This document shows, in pieces, positions 10,820 through 21,975 of a stretch of DNA of 64,000 nt; the first letter of the stretch is position 1, and each line of letters begins with the position of its first letter. Under the pieces are notes generated by a model. The model was given only the letters and a program-made list of their open reading frames with translations, searched no databases and was not told the origin of the DNA. Origin of the DNA: Angiostrongylus vasorum (lineage: Eukaryota; Nematoda; Chromadorea; Rhabditida; Metastrongylidae); assembly GCA_018806985.1 (NCBI GenBank), contig JADANN010000033.1, forward strand, positions 2,476,501 to 2,540,500. The letters are read 5' to 3'. The position numbers and the translations under genes were made by a program.

Positions 10820-11412
10820 CCTTGTTCTGCAGTCGCGAGGTTTTTAAACAGCATGCATTTACTTCCATAAAAAAACACAATACAGTACAACAGTAGCTGA
10901 CGTTTCAGCAGTACCGCCTTCTTCAGAGCCTGGAAGGGTATACTGATATACAATTTACTAGGCCAAACGTTTCAATAATACTTACAAAAAAGGCGAAAAA
11001 ACCCTATGGTAATTACAGAACAACAGCTTCTCGAGGAAACTCACCATTTTTTCGTGACTTCCAGTGAAGAAGGTTAGAACAGCTGATTATAGTCGCATAA
11101 GGTTGATGACTGCACCACCCCACATCAGAAATTAATCCGAAGATACGGGGTCAGGTCGCGTGTGACCGCTGGGCATTCCTCCCTGCTGTTCATTGTGGGG
11201 TTTTTGGCATTTATCCATTTATTCTCCTGTGCCAGGGATATTGACTTTTACTTCAAAATCGTCTCCCGCTATGCTTTTGTATCCTATGCGTGCCTAGTGG
11301 GGTACTTTGTCTTAGTTTTCGTTTGCCATTTAATGTTCCTTTATACGGATAAACAAAGGTCTGCCCGTTTCGCCAATATATTCATCTCTGCAATTATTAC
11401 AAGAGATTAGGT
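10820..11412 (-). mobile_element. Penelope-like element, 5'-truncated copy A-minus
   Basis: On the minus strand this repeats most of 11,690-12,330 with small indels: the C-terminal half of the GIY-YIG domain, the stretch after the stop, then the hammerhead-like motif and the CTCGCGA tail. The protein frame is broken, for instance within the EHL segment. It faces away from copy A-plus, so the two 5' truncation points meet near 11,412-11,440. Confidence 0.75.
10894..10931 (-). ncRNA. hammerhead-ribozyme-like motif (PLE type), slightly decayed
   Basis: Minus strand: AGGCT, CTGAAGA, A, GGCGGTACTGCT, GAAA, CGTC, AGCTAC. Core and GTC are intact. Stem II is weaker and stem I is four pairs. It belongs to PLE copy A-minus. 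Confidence 0.5.
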
Positions 11413-11429
11413 ATAGCGTACCTGAACGA

Positions 11430-12340
11430 CGCGCCCAAGCGAAACACATGGCCAAAAAGAAAGCCCCGCTTATGTTGCTTTTATTAGCGATGAAGTAAGC
11501 GTAGCTATTAAACGACGCGTGAGAAGGGCAGGTCTAGAGGAATCGGTAGCGATAGTTGAAATAGCACCGGCCACTCTACATCGTCAGTTAATTCGTAACC
11601 GCCTGTATGACCGTCTATGCGAAACAACAAATTGCGTAATCTGCCCTTATGGCAAGGACGGTGATTGCTTGAGTTCAGGTACGATATACCTGATCTCGTG
11701 TAATAATTGCGGAGATGAATATATTGGCGAAACGGGCAGGCCTTTGTGTATCCGTATAAAAGAACACCTAGATGGCAAACGAAAACTAAGACAAAGTACC
11801 CCACTAGGCACGCATAGGATACAAAAGCACAGCGGGGACGATTTTGAAGTAAAAGTCAATATCCTTGCGCAGGAGACTAGAACACCAGCGCGAAAACTTC
11901 TTGAGGCTTTTTGGATAAATGCCAAAAACCCTACAATGAATAGCAGGGATGAATGCCCAGAGGTCATACGCGACCCTGACCCCGTGTGTTCGCATCAATT
12001 TCTGATGTGGGGTAGTGCAGCCATCAACCATATGCGACTATAATCAGCTGCTCTAATCTTCCTCATTGGAAGGCACGTCAAAAAAGCGGTGAGTTTTTTT
12101 CGAGAAGCTGTTGACCATGTAATTACCATGGAGTTTTTCGTCTTTTTGTAAGTGTTATTGAAGCGGAAGCGTCTGGCCCAGTAAATTGTATATCAGTACA
12201 CCCTTCCAGGCGCTCAAGAAGGCGATTCTGCGTAACGTTAGCTACTGTTGTATTGTATTGTGTTTTTCTATGGAAGTAAATGTATGCTGTTTAACAACCT
12301 CGCGATTGTTGAACAAGAAAACGACGCATTCTTATTCCAA
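11430..12340 (+). mobile_element. Penelope-like element, 5'-truncated copy A-plus
   Basis: Contains the end of a PLE ORF (GIY-YIG endonuclease, 11,519-12,043), about 160 bp of 3' sequence, a degenerate hammerhead-like motif at 12,208-12,244 and a tail shared with other PLE fragments. The reverse-transcriptase part is absent. It lies in the first intron of the protease pseudogene. Confidence 0.8.
11519..12043 (+). CDS. GIY-YIG endonuclease domain of a Penelope-like retroelement (fragment)
   Basis: 174 open codons from near the truncated 5' end. It carries a Cys cluster (CETTNCVICPYGKDGDC) followed by the GIY-YIG core: [20 protein letters not shown], then the R-x-x-E-H segment RIKEHL. It continues with the conserved THRIQKHSGDDFEV and LEAFWI segments and ends naturally at a stop. 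In PLEs this domain nicks target DNA after the RT domain. The fragment has no RT and no promoter of its own, so it is probably a relic, though still open across the domain. Confidence 0.85.
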   Translation: MRRAGLEESVAIVEIAPATLHRQLIRNRLYDRLCETTNCVICPYGKDGDCLSSGTIYLISCNNCGDEYIGETGRPLCIRIKEHLDGKRKLRQSTPLGTHRIQKHSGDDFEVKVNILAQETRTPARKLLEAFWINAKNPTMNSRDECPEVIRDPDPVCSHQFLMWGSAAINHMRL

Positions 12341-12890
12341 TGCCGAGGTTAATGGAAATTCGATCCTGGGAACAAATAAGATGGTGAAGAATTACTTGAT
12401 CAATGCCGAGGTTAATAGAAAGTGGGACGTGGGATTTAATACGAGACGTACCAGCACGGTATTTCCGATTTGTAAAAGAAGCGCTGTCACTAAGACAAAA
12501 GATCGTCTAAGCTCGACAGTCAATACACTTTCTCCGCCGCTGTTTAAAACACCGAATCGTCCCGAACTTCATTAAACAAAGAGGACTACACGATGTATGC
12601 GGTCTACCAGAGGACAGTCGCCGAGTAAGGGACATCGAATTGCGAGTACTACGCACCTGTTTACGAAGACGACAAAACGAGATGTTCGCTAAGTGGAAGA
12701 AGTGCGAGGCGAAGGGGAAAACTTTTGTGCTCAGTATTTGGACCGCCTCTGGAGGAGAATAGTGGGTAGGCTCTGAGGAAGGCGAAATCCGCCGAAACGT
12801 CAGCTTGTTCGCGAATAAAGAATAAAAATAACACCTCATGTTTGCTCAATAAGAATACGAAAAACTACTTGATCAATGCCGAGGTTAATA
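12341..12890 (+). mobile_element. Penelope-like element terminal fragment with hammerhead motif
   Basis: Opens with a GCCGAGGTTAATAG unit, runs through sequence with no intact ORF, then a well-preserved hammerhead-like motif (12,767-12,807) and the GAATAAAGAATAAAA and CACCTCATGTTTGCTCAA tail. A second GCCGAGGTTAATAG unit follows at about 12,878. Repetition of this unit at both ends suggests a terminal repeat (pLTR) flanking a deleted body. Confidence 0.55.
12767..12807 (+). ncRNA. hammerhead-ribozyme-like motif (PLE type)
   Basis: Core CTGAGGA (12,773), an A, hairpin GGCG/CGCC, GAAA, C, then GTC followed by AGCTTG. Flanking TAGGCT pairs with AGCTTG over six base pairs as stem I. Stem III is essentially absent, as in small PLE-associated hammerheads, which cleave as dimers. 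The predicted cut is after GTC. Confidence 0.65.
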
Positions 12891-13059
12891 GAACGTCGGA
12901 CGTGGGATTTACTTGCATAACCTTCTGCCAGTCGTCATAGTCGTCATAAACACACTAGCTCTGCTCTTCTCACGCTACTTGTCAGAATACGGGGCACGCA
13001 TTCGATAAGAAACCAACAAGAACTTGTTATTGTTCAAACAGTGTGAGCTCCACTATCAC

Positions 13060-15830
13060 CTGTATCACTTCCAGTCTTGTTGATCGTTGAGTGACTCGAG
13101 CAGGCGCCAGTAAATATTCCATTTTTCCCCTGTCGCGTGCAAGAGTTGCCCAGTGGGTTCTGCTCGCTCTAGGGACTCGTCGAGCACCACAACTTTTCTT
13201 CTAGGCTCTTCATGTGAAGAACTCTGACCATCGGATCGGTGGTCTTTCTGCAGTACGTTTGACATCCCGAGGAATCCAGTCACTAACGGCTCTTGTCCAT
13301 CGGTTGTCATTCATATGCATTACGTGTCCGGTCCCACCTTATCTTCGGCAGTTTGGCGTACAGAACGGCATCTTTGATTTTTGATCGTTGACGCAGGTCG
13401 TAGCTTTCGGATCCCATCCCTAACTTGTGTGAAACGGGATACTCCTAGCATCGTCCTTTCGACTGCACGTTCCATAACGCTGAGTGATCTTCCATCCTGC
13501 TTAAGCAGCAGCCAGGTTTCTGACGCCTACGTTAGGGCAGGAAGTACCGTTGAGTCGAAAAGGTGGGCGCGGAGTCGGGTGTTCTTTTTTCTCTACACTA
13601 CATCATCGATGCTCTTGAAAGCTCCCCAAGCCGCTCGTTTTCTTCTATTCAACTCTGGAGCTAAGTAGTCCAACATATTTATTGCCCGACCTAGATAGAC
13701 ATAACTGGAGCATTCGGAGATATTCGTTCAGTTGAGCGTTAATGGGGCATACAAACCAATCAGTTCCTCATGAACATCGTTTTTGTGAGATTTAGTCGAA
13801 GAGCAATCTTCCCACAGTCTCTATCAAAGTCGGAAAGCATACGTTCCGCTTGGCTAGTGTTTGGTGTTATAAGGACGATGTCATCAGCAAAGCCAAGATG
13901 GTGTAACTGCCGACCATCGATTTTCACTCCCATATTATCCCATTCCCAATGTTCGCACGACGTTCTGGATGGTGACGGTAAATGATTTTGGCGAGATGCT
14001 ATCGCCTTGCCAAACCCCTCTTTTGACGTCGATGTCAATATCGTTGTAAAATGGTGATATATTTGTTGTGAAAATTTTTGTACAGCTCACGAAGAATCTC
14101 TATGCTAGTAGGGACTCTGTCCATCAGGCGCTTTCATGACTGCTTCAATCTCAACTGAGTCAAAGACCTTCTGTGAATCGATGAAAGTGAAACAGAGCAG
14201 TCTGTACTCTCGCGATACTTCATTGAGTCTTTGTTATCGTGTGGATGTTCTCCATCGTGCTAAATCCTTTTGGAAACCCTGCTTGCTCACATTGCTGTCC
14301 TTTCGTTCAGTGTTCTGTCAGTCCTGTTTAGGATGACTCGAGTGAAAAGTTTGTAGACGATAGACAACAAGGAGATTGGGCGATAGTTGCCGATATCGTG
14401 TAGATCACCCTTCTCGAACAATAACACGGTCTTGCTGGTCTTCCACTGAGTAAGAACCTTGCATTCAGATAGGTAACGTGTGAAAGAGCCGAGCTAGTGT
14501 GTTTACGAGGACTGACGGAAGGTTCTTCAGATGTTCTGGTCTTATCCTGTGCGGACCTGGTGCTGTTCGATTTTTCACCGACGAAATGGCATGTCAGATT
14601 TCGGAAGGGAGAACCAGTGGTACAACATATCCATCCTCCTTTACTTCGTATGACGGAAGGTGGACGTCGCTATCAAAGAGATCTAAGTAGTATATGAATG
14701 ATTTTCTCTAATGCCTTTCTGGACGCTGTAACTGTTCCGCCTGGGCGTCGGAGTGCAATCATCTTTGGTCTTGTAACTGGCGAAGCTTCGGTGGGCTTTG
14801 CGGATGCTTTTCCCGGCCTCTGCATCTTCGACCATTACTGCTGCTCTTCTCTCTTTAAGATCTTCTTTTATCGCCTATCTGCATTGTTTTGCAAGTTCGG
14901 ACGTTAGTTCGCCGTTGCCTGCAGATCGTGCGATTCCACGCTGGTGTATCAGCTCTAGTGCCGATATTCATCTTTTTTAATCGTAAACGGCCGATTCGGG
15001 TTGTATGCTGTTCGAATGAATCGATTTTCATGGACAAACTCGTGTTGACGGGAAGGGCGACGGCGCCGACTCCTCTAGTGTCTCATGTTCCCAGGAACAG
15101 TTCTTCTCCGGTGTCATAGACGGCGTTGAATGGGTGGCGTCGTCTCGTCTCTGCCAGGGTCGATGACGTCGTACCTTATCCTTCTTGCTTTCATGAGCAA
15201 GTCTTCTATCGAGGACTCGGATGCAAGTGTACGTGAATTGTAGGTACAGATCGTCACTTTTGTTCTTTGCGGTTTAGGCTGCTTAGAAGGGCCCTGAGAT
15301 TTTAGCAGCCTCTCCGTACTCGTCCTACCCAACGCTGCGAAACTGGTGGCTCTTTCGGGGTCAGGGTAATGAGGCCCGTTTTTTTTTACTGTGTTTAGCA
15401 TTTTGATACCCACGTATAGCTTGCTAGGCTCTGAACGTGGGGGCTGGGCACTACTCACATGTAGCTTGCCAGGTTCTCCTAGCGTGGACATGGAGCTTAT
15501 TTGTTGGAGGCGACTCTAACCACCTCCCTATATACTTCCCTTTCACTTGATTGCAGGCTTTTGGCCGAATTGACTCGTAGAATACAATCCGCACAAGCGA
15601 GAACGCACCCACACACGCATGCATAAATACGCCTAGCAAATACAGAAATTATGTGCCAAATCGGCGCAGCAGAAACGGGGAGCCCATCGCCTGGATCCAC
15701 CTGCGTCTCAAGGAAGGAAGGCTCGTTTTTGGTCCGCGATTAACCCCCTATCCGCCACCTGGGGACGCGCCATGTATCCTCGCGACAAATCGGTTCGAGA
15801 TCCCTCATATGAGGGAGATCCGTGGACCTC
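13060..15830 (-). mobile_element. RTE-type LINE, minus strand, internally deleted
   Basis: Minus-strand order: leader (15,830-15,500), endonuclease start (15,491-15,114; VTICTYNSRTLASESSIEDL), then a jump near 14,975 from IGRLRLKK to the linker TRADTPAWNRTICRQRR, the RT with [12 protein letters not shown] (about 13,870), and the C-terminal region ending near 13,060. The jump removes the rest of the endonuclease. Frames are broken throughout. In the first intron of the protease pseudogene. Confidence 0.8.
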
Positions 15831-16935
15831 CACTATATCGGCGAATATCGTCCAATCTGCTTGCTGCGTGTGGCCTGAAGGCTCTTCACTCGATTCATTC
15901 TAAACAGGGTTGGAAGAACACTGAGCAAAAGACAGCCATGTAAAAAAGCAGGGTTTTGAAAAGGAATCAGTATTTTGGACCACATACTCACGATAACAAG
16001 AATCATCGAAGTATCGTGAGGACACAGAGACAGCTTCGTCTCATTTTTGTCGACATAGAGAAATTTTTTTACTCCTTTTAGATAGAAGCCGTCATGGAAA
16101 CCCAGTATAGACCTGGGGCTCCTACTCAGTATACTCAGTATATAAAGATCCTTCGAGAGTTACACAAAAATTTCCCAACCAAAATATCACTGTTCTACGA
16201 TATCAAAATCGACGTCAAAAGAAGTTTTAGGCAAGACGGTGCCGTCTCGTCAAAATTAGTTAATGTCACCCTCGTGAACATCATGATGACATTGGAATGG
16301 AACGACATAGGAATTAACATTGATGGTCAGACACCATCTTCGCCTTGCTGATGAATCGTCCTTATAACACCAAACATCAGCCATACCGAACCAATGCTTG
16401 CCGATTCTGCTAACGGTTATTGAAAGATTGGCGTTGGCATAAATCTCACAGAAATGATGTTCATGAAGAACGGATTGCTTTTTGTATCCTTCACTCGCGT
16501 TCAACGGAATGGATATCTCTGAATGCTCCTACTACGTTTATCTAATTCGAGAAGTCATCGTGATTCGTGAGATCATTCAGTATTATAGAACACGCGGTCG
16601 AAAGGGTGATGCTTTGAATGTTCCGTATCAGCCAAGTAAGAGAGAGATCCAAAGCTCCGAACTACGCTAGGCACCAGAAGTCAAAGATGCTGTTCTTTAA
16701 GTCAAACTTTCGATGATAAGGTGGGCCAGACAAGTAATGCGTTTGAACGTCAAGCGATTGACAAGAGCCATGAGGCAATGGATTTCTCGGTATGGCAAGT
16801 CGACGGACGGCTGGAGTTTTTCACGAAAACTTAGGAAGGAATACATGATGCTCAGCGAGGCTCTAGAGCAAGCAGAATCCCCATGCCTCTTCTTGCTCCC
16901 TGCGGTAAAAACGGAAGGTTTTGCTCGCTAGGGGT
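15831..16935 (+). mobile_element. RTE-type LINE fragment, plus strand
   Basis: Begins at RRISSNLLAAC-like sequence matching the NYRPICLL block. It continues through [20 protein letters not shown] and LTRAMRQWISRYGKSTDGWS, ending in the C-terminal region. Heavily mutated. Its left edge coincides with the 5' end of the minus-strand copy. Confidence 0.7.
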
Positions 16936-17327
16936 TGCTTGATCGTCAAAGAGATTGCAGATGAGAAGGGTGATCATGAAAAAGCGACACGGGTCTTCGG
17001 CGATTTTGCCTGTTAGTAGGTCTTGGGACGGTTAGAAAATTTTGTGGAATTTCTACAGTGTTAATCTGCGCAGTGTAGAAGACCGCTGCCATGCAAAAAA
17101 GGATGAAGGAAAAAGGGATTTTTTTTGGCCACTCATGGATCCCAATTTGAAGAAAATTTGTTTGCTTATCGATCCTTGAACCATCGATTTTGTGTTAGTA
17201 CTTTTTCACTACCTTCGTTTTGCCAAGATTGAAGACTTTTCATTACAGCATTACCTGTGAATTCTTCGTAACCACTTTGGTAGACGCTGCAAAATGTTCA
17301 GCCTTAAGGATAAAAGATAATGCTCTT

Positions 17328-17527
17328 GTTGGAGGTGCATATCTGGCCTTTATAATGACTCGCGTTGGCCTACCGATGTCTCGATCCAGTGCTGCTATCC
17401 TCCCAGACAAGTCTAGTACAATTTGCGGATCCTGGAGGGATGGAGAGTTTGGTGGGCCATGGGCTCGGGGATCAATTCCAGTATGTGTTGCAAGGCGCCT
17501 CCGACCACTGCGCCACACGTGCTCTTT
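17328..17527 (-). mobile_element. SINE family 1, 3'-truncated
   Basis: From GTTGGAGGTGCATATCTGGC to the head ACCACTGCGCCACACGTGCT. It lacks the last 80 bp of the SINE body. Confidence 0.75.
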
Positions 17528-17529
17528 GT

Positions 17530-18905
17530 TCAACCTTATCTGCTTTAAATTTATTTCCAGAACATCGTCTGTTTTCCTTTACAAGGTACTCCTTGCCATC
17601 ACGATGGACAAGTGGATCGCTTTTACCCATTGTTGAACGAAGACAACAACAACAATAAATGAATTTCGTCCATCATCCTATTTTAACAACACATACGTGG
17701 CTTCATTAGTTAAAAAAGGAAAGGCGGTGAATGCTTCTTAACAGATTACGCTGTGGTTTGCGCATTAGCTTTTTGTTAAGACTGCAACACATTGACAGAA
17801 TTGTAAGTGTAAGGCTACGTAACAATACGTTTAAGCTCTGAAGAACGCGAAGGCGCCAAAACCTTCCAATCGAAATTCAGAAGTGCAAATTAAGGAGGTG
17901 GTGTCAACTGGTGAAAAATTCGTAAGAAAAAAAATGAATCGGTTATTAATGCCGAGGTTATTTAACACCTTCGCGACCATGCGCATTGATTTCGATATGT
18001 ATGCTGCTGCACGGTTCGAAATGTTCATGTTGATTTCAATGAGCCCGCTTTTTCTCTGGCCAATTTTGTCGCACAAAATATTTTTTGCCAAGCTTTTCGT
18101 AGGCAGTGGATAGCTTTTCTAACACAATTCTTATAGTAGGACCAGGCTATAGAGGGGTATTCTCAATGCGCTATATTTGCGATGAGACATTTCCAGACGG
18201 TGAAATGGAGTCGATGGTTATAGAAAACTTGGAAAAAGGCTCATAATTACATCTAAAATATCCTGCAGAACCATGTGAAGTGCTAATAACATCTTGGTTA
18301 GATAATTGAAGAATTTTTTTTCTTCACACGCAATTGGTCTCCCACAATGTGGGAACATATGAAGAAGAATGTAGTGGAAGCGTTGAAGTTAGAGGAACAC
18401 GGAAAATATGTGGGTAAACCAAACAACAGAACGATAATCTCCAGAAACCAGGGTCAGTGTCCCTTGAGCAAGCTCACCAACCGAACTTCCCGATTTCAAT
18501 GCGCATTTCGGTTGCGCTCATTTGACAGTCGATCTGGTTGATCTGGAACGCCAAGTTGCCCCCCGGTAGTGAAAGGGGCAATAGTCGTTCCTCCAAATTA
18601 CTAGGAAAGTTATGACGTCTAAAAAAATTCCACTTTTGTTCCAAATCATGTTTGCTTCCAATATTTTCTACCATTGGTCTTCGAAGTATTTTTCAGTTGT
18701 TGTCAAGTAATGTGAAAGTGGTGGTTTTTATCATTTGAGTTCAAGAGAATTTCAGCGAGGTGTCACTAGACGAAATAAATCTACTGCCTGAGAAGTCGAT
18801 ATAACAGAGAAGGTACATTCTCTTTGCCGCTGATCAATCTACTCACTCAGTAGCTTCATTATTCCTTAAGTTTCCTTTGTTTCCTAGAACAAACTTTTCC
18901 TTTAC
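17530..18905. other. intron of the protease pseudogene, no element recognised
   Basis: Contains a single GCCGAGGTTA-type PLE word at about 17,950 and short frames with no similarity that I recognise. Confidence 0.5.
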
Positions 18906-18909
18906 TCAC

Positions 18910-19015
18910 TCAGAAAACGATCACCGCAGTGTTGCTTCAAATACTCGTTCTCCTCAGCCGTGATGTTATCGGATAGAGTCACTGGAAGTAAAATCAGTAA
19001 TATGAGCATAGACAT
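18910..19015 (-). pseudogene. protease copy 1, exon 1: signal peptide and propeptide
   Basis: Reads [20 protein letters not shown], then EENEYLKQHCGDRFL, ending in phase 1 at a GTGAGT donor. The first 15 residues form a hydrophobic signal peptide; the acidic stretch with one Cys resembles the propeptide of nematode S1 proteases. The ATG directly follows TTTTTAG, a nematode-type splice acceptor, suggesting trans-splicing or a 5' intron. The exon itself is undamaged and very close to 44,720-44,831. Confidence 0.8.
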
Positions 19016-21004
19016 CTAAAAAGTAAAGCTCGTGAAAAGCAGACCACTCTTATGTTTTATCTCATATTTTGCATGCTGTTGTTGCAGCAATTTTAAACAA
19101 AAGAAGTGAGTTCCTAGACTATGTTAGAACTGGTTAAATTTGTGCAAGAAGAGCGATGATTTCTTCTATTGAACTCACTTAGGTTACTGTTCGTCAATCT
19201 GTCGAAAAGCTGTTATCGTTGGTGCCTTTTTCAAGGACTGAAATGAAAATGACAAATGCTAGCGTTCATGTTTGAAATCAAACAGACTTATATTCACAGA
19301 AAGCACGGAAACGAGAGTAGGTCTTAAAATTATCGTCACCGACGAACGAGTGACCTTGGAGTGAGGGAAGGGGATGAGAAGTAAATTTGGTTCTATGACT
19401 TTGGTGAATTTCCAAGAAGAAATGCTTTCATAGAAAACCCACAATATAGAAAAAAGGAGAGCTCAAATAATTTTATATTTATTCGTGGGAAAGCCACTTG
19501 GGTTATCAAAGAGTGGGCTAGTCCATATATGTTTCCACTATTAAGGATATTTGCTCGCTTGCGACTGCCGAACGCTACCTCGGTGCAATAATTTTCCCAC
19601 TTGCAACAAATTTCGTTTTTTTATTATTTTTGGATTATTTAAGTTGTCAAGAATTAAATACTACAGCGTTGAGCCATATCAGCTGACGACGACTTGATCT
19701 CAATCAGTTTTTCATCTACAGTGTTAGACAGTGAAGAATTTAGAGATGTGAAAGATAATATGGAAACTCCCATACATTTTATCTAGGAGTCCGGAGAATG
19801 CGAATTATGTAAAGGAGATGAAAGTGTTGGCGATGAAATCACCGGTGAGTCCGTCCTAGGAATGTAATGCGTCAAAGCTGCAAATCTACGATGACAGTCA
19901 GCCACTCGTGGATAGACAACTCTTGCTAAACTCTTACTCACCACCATAATGCACTCCAAAGTCTGTTGGCTGATTTCCACTTTGCAGAAAACGCAATTTG
20001 CAATCGACAACACAGGTTATACAAGATTAAGCCGCATGTTTTGGTTATCAAGAAAAACAGTAGTAGAATACACAGGTCTGGAAAGTTTATGTATCCACTA
20101 ATTCTCATTTCGTTTAGGGATAGAGTTTTTGTGCCAGTATATTCCACATCAAACAAATAAGTTATTCAAATTGTACTCAAGAGGGAGTGGTGAGAAGTGG
20201 TGGCGACCCCACTATAACTGGATATGTGTTCATTCCACAGTGATGAGGCCTATGTATGATTTCCATGGTCGAAGAATGCTTTCATACATTGATAGCTGCT
20301 ACACACGTCTTCTCTTTGCTGACGAGTTACCGCAGAGAAGGAACCATCGTATATGTGGCTGTGGAAAAAACGGAAAGGGGATTCTTAAGTAAGTTGTTCA
20401 CCGAAAGCTAAGTGGAGGGTAACGGATACTCCAGAAGAATTAAAATTTTTGATGTTATTGAAGCGGAAAGATCAGAAACACGTATAATAGTAGTGGCAAG
20501 AATACAAAGACTTGTCCGTTCTGCCCAACTTGTCAGAACTACAGGTTGGTCAAAAGCAAAACCAGCGGAAGCTGTCTATGGACACCAGGGATGGAGACCT
20601 ATTGTCCAAATATAAGGAGGACTGACAAATGGGAAGTACCCTTTTGCCTTTTCATACTTCAAACAAATCTTTTTTATTCATGGTCTACGTATTAACGCTT
20701 TTCTTCCTCTTGATTAGTCAGGAATGCCTGCTGAACCTCTGGAATATCTATAGTGAGCACGTGCGAAGTACTTCGCTGAATGACTTCAAGACTGACGTCC
20801 ACTTGCGAGCACTGGAAAATGACAGTGCCTTCAATGTTAAAATCTTTGTTTCCACATCTGAGTTAAAGTTGTACTCAAAGGCTGCTGATTTTAGGTAAAG
20901 ACTGCAAGTTGTATGTAAGGATTGTTATAGTTGTATTCAGGATATATATGTATCTATAACATCTTGACTTTTATTTACTGAATGATCTTTTTGCATGTCA
21001 AGAT
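19016..21004. other. intergenic, no gene found
   Basis: 5' flank of the protease pseudogene; the first 80 bp resemble the 5' flank of copy 2. Frames at 20,129-20,392 and 20,629-20,898 have no recognisable domain. Confidence 0.5.
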
Positions 21005-21140
21005 ATTATGTGAGATATATCCACTATGATGCTGAGATATGAGAAAGCCCGGGACCTCAGTAGGGCTTCGAACTCGGGATCACTACTAGGTGTGGTGGCT
21101 CACGTGCTATCCACTGCAACAGTCAGGCCCCCCCCCCGAG
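21005..21140 (-). mobile_element. tRNA-derived SINE, family 2-like
   Basis: Minus strand: GGCCTGACTGTTGCAGTGGA, TAGCACGTGAGC, ATCCCGAGTTCGAAGCCC, GAGGTCCCGGGC. A- and B-boxes are spaced as in a tRNA, followed by ATATCTCAGCATC, the family 2 body. Intergenic. Confidence 0.6.
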
Positions 21141-21897
21141 TTTCCGAAGTTCAATCATATCCCATCATTCTTGTGATTGTGCTTCACGTCAGAGAACAGT
21201 TTATAGTCTTACAACATTTGTTTAAAGCTCAACAGCTCAAATGAATATGACGGTTACTCTACGGGTGACGGAAAACCATATCGGAGTAACTTCCCAATGC
21301 TCCATGAAATCGATGCCTTCACGGACAGAATGAGAAGGTAGACCCAGCTGGTTTCTGAAGAAACGCTTGCAATACTAATATTGGAGCACCACTGTGCTTT
21401 CTCACAAGAACTGTAAATGTTTCAGCACTGGTACTAATCGCATTTTGATGATATAATAACTTTCGTGGAACAGCCTCTATAACCACGGATCTTTCCAGAA
21501 TTTTCTCAGCCACTGCATCCAGTTAATATTTAGGAAGAAAGCTTCTCATGTTTGCTCTAGAGGAGACCCTTCTCGTCCAGTCGACGTCACCGTGAAGACA
21601 GGGGGAACAAATGAATGCCGCCATAAGTGTGCTGCGGTGAAAGCGTTATCCATGACCGAGAGCTTGCATAAGGACAAAACGATTCTTTAAACGTAACTTC
21701 GCTGTTTATATAAAACAAATTAACTTTGGGTGAAATAGCGTGGTATTAGCCTCGTGCAGCGATGAAGTGCAGAAACTTATATGCCGAGATACTGTTGGTC
21801 GTTGTCTACGGAGCAGATCTCATGAGAAACAAGCAATTATTTGTTACAAATGAAAGCTTCTACGGTTAATGAAATTCTAGAAACTGTGAACATTGAA

Positions 21898-21975
21898 GGA
21901 GGAAAGAGAGAGAGATAGAGGGATAGGTAGACAGAGAGATAGATAGATAGAGAGCGAGACAGAGAGAGGGGATAG
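21898..21975 (+). repeat. GA- and GATA-rich low-complexity tract
   Basis: AGGAAAGAGAGAGAGATAGA, then AGATAGATAGATAGAGAGCG. A purine-only strand of about 75 bp. A similar but shorter tract lies at about 7,005-7,050. Confidence 0.85.

Larger units (their letters stand above)
3594..19015 (-). pseudogene. chymotrypsin-like serine protease (S1) pseudogene, tandem copy 1
   Basis: Eight exons homologous one-to-one to the paralogue at 24,637-44,831 can be read on the minus strand: 19015-18910 (signal peptide), 8542-8448 (activation site), 8177-7882 (His), 7700-7538 (Asp), 5966-5842, 5720-5620 (Ser), 3895-3836 (C-terminal helix), 3694-3594 (tail). The His (AHC), Asp (NDLAILE) and Ser (GDSGGPL) motifs survive. 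Lesions relative to the paralogue: exon 2 ends at a GC donor; exon 3 is one base short near 7,940-7,960, shifting the frame; the exon 4 donor is TT instead of GT; exon 5 has a TGA at 5866-5868; exon 6 is two bases short, so the helix exon is entered in the wrong frame. An intact S1 enzyme would be a secreted endopeptidase; this copy cannot make one. The 10.4-kb first intron holds a PLE pair and two RTE pieces. Sequencing error could explain one lesion but hardly all of them. Confidence 0.85.

Noticed and set aside
11162..11410. 82-codon plus-strand hydrophobic frame resembling a membrane protein
   Set aside because: Antisense of the GIY-YIG remnant in PLE copy A-minus; the same antisense text appears at 11,508-11,967.
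21060..21145. possible tRNA gene on the minus strand
   Set aside because: Followed by the SINE body; the poly-C interruption and imperfect stems argue for a SINE head.
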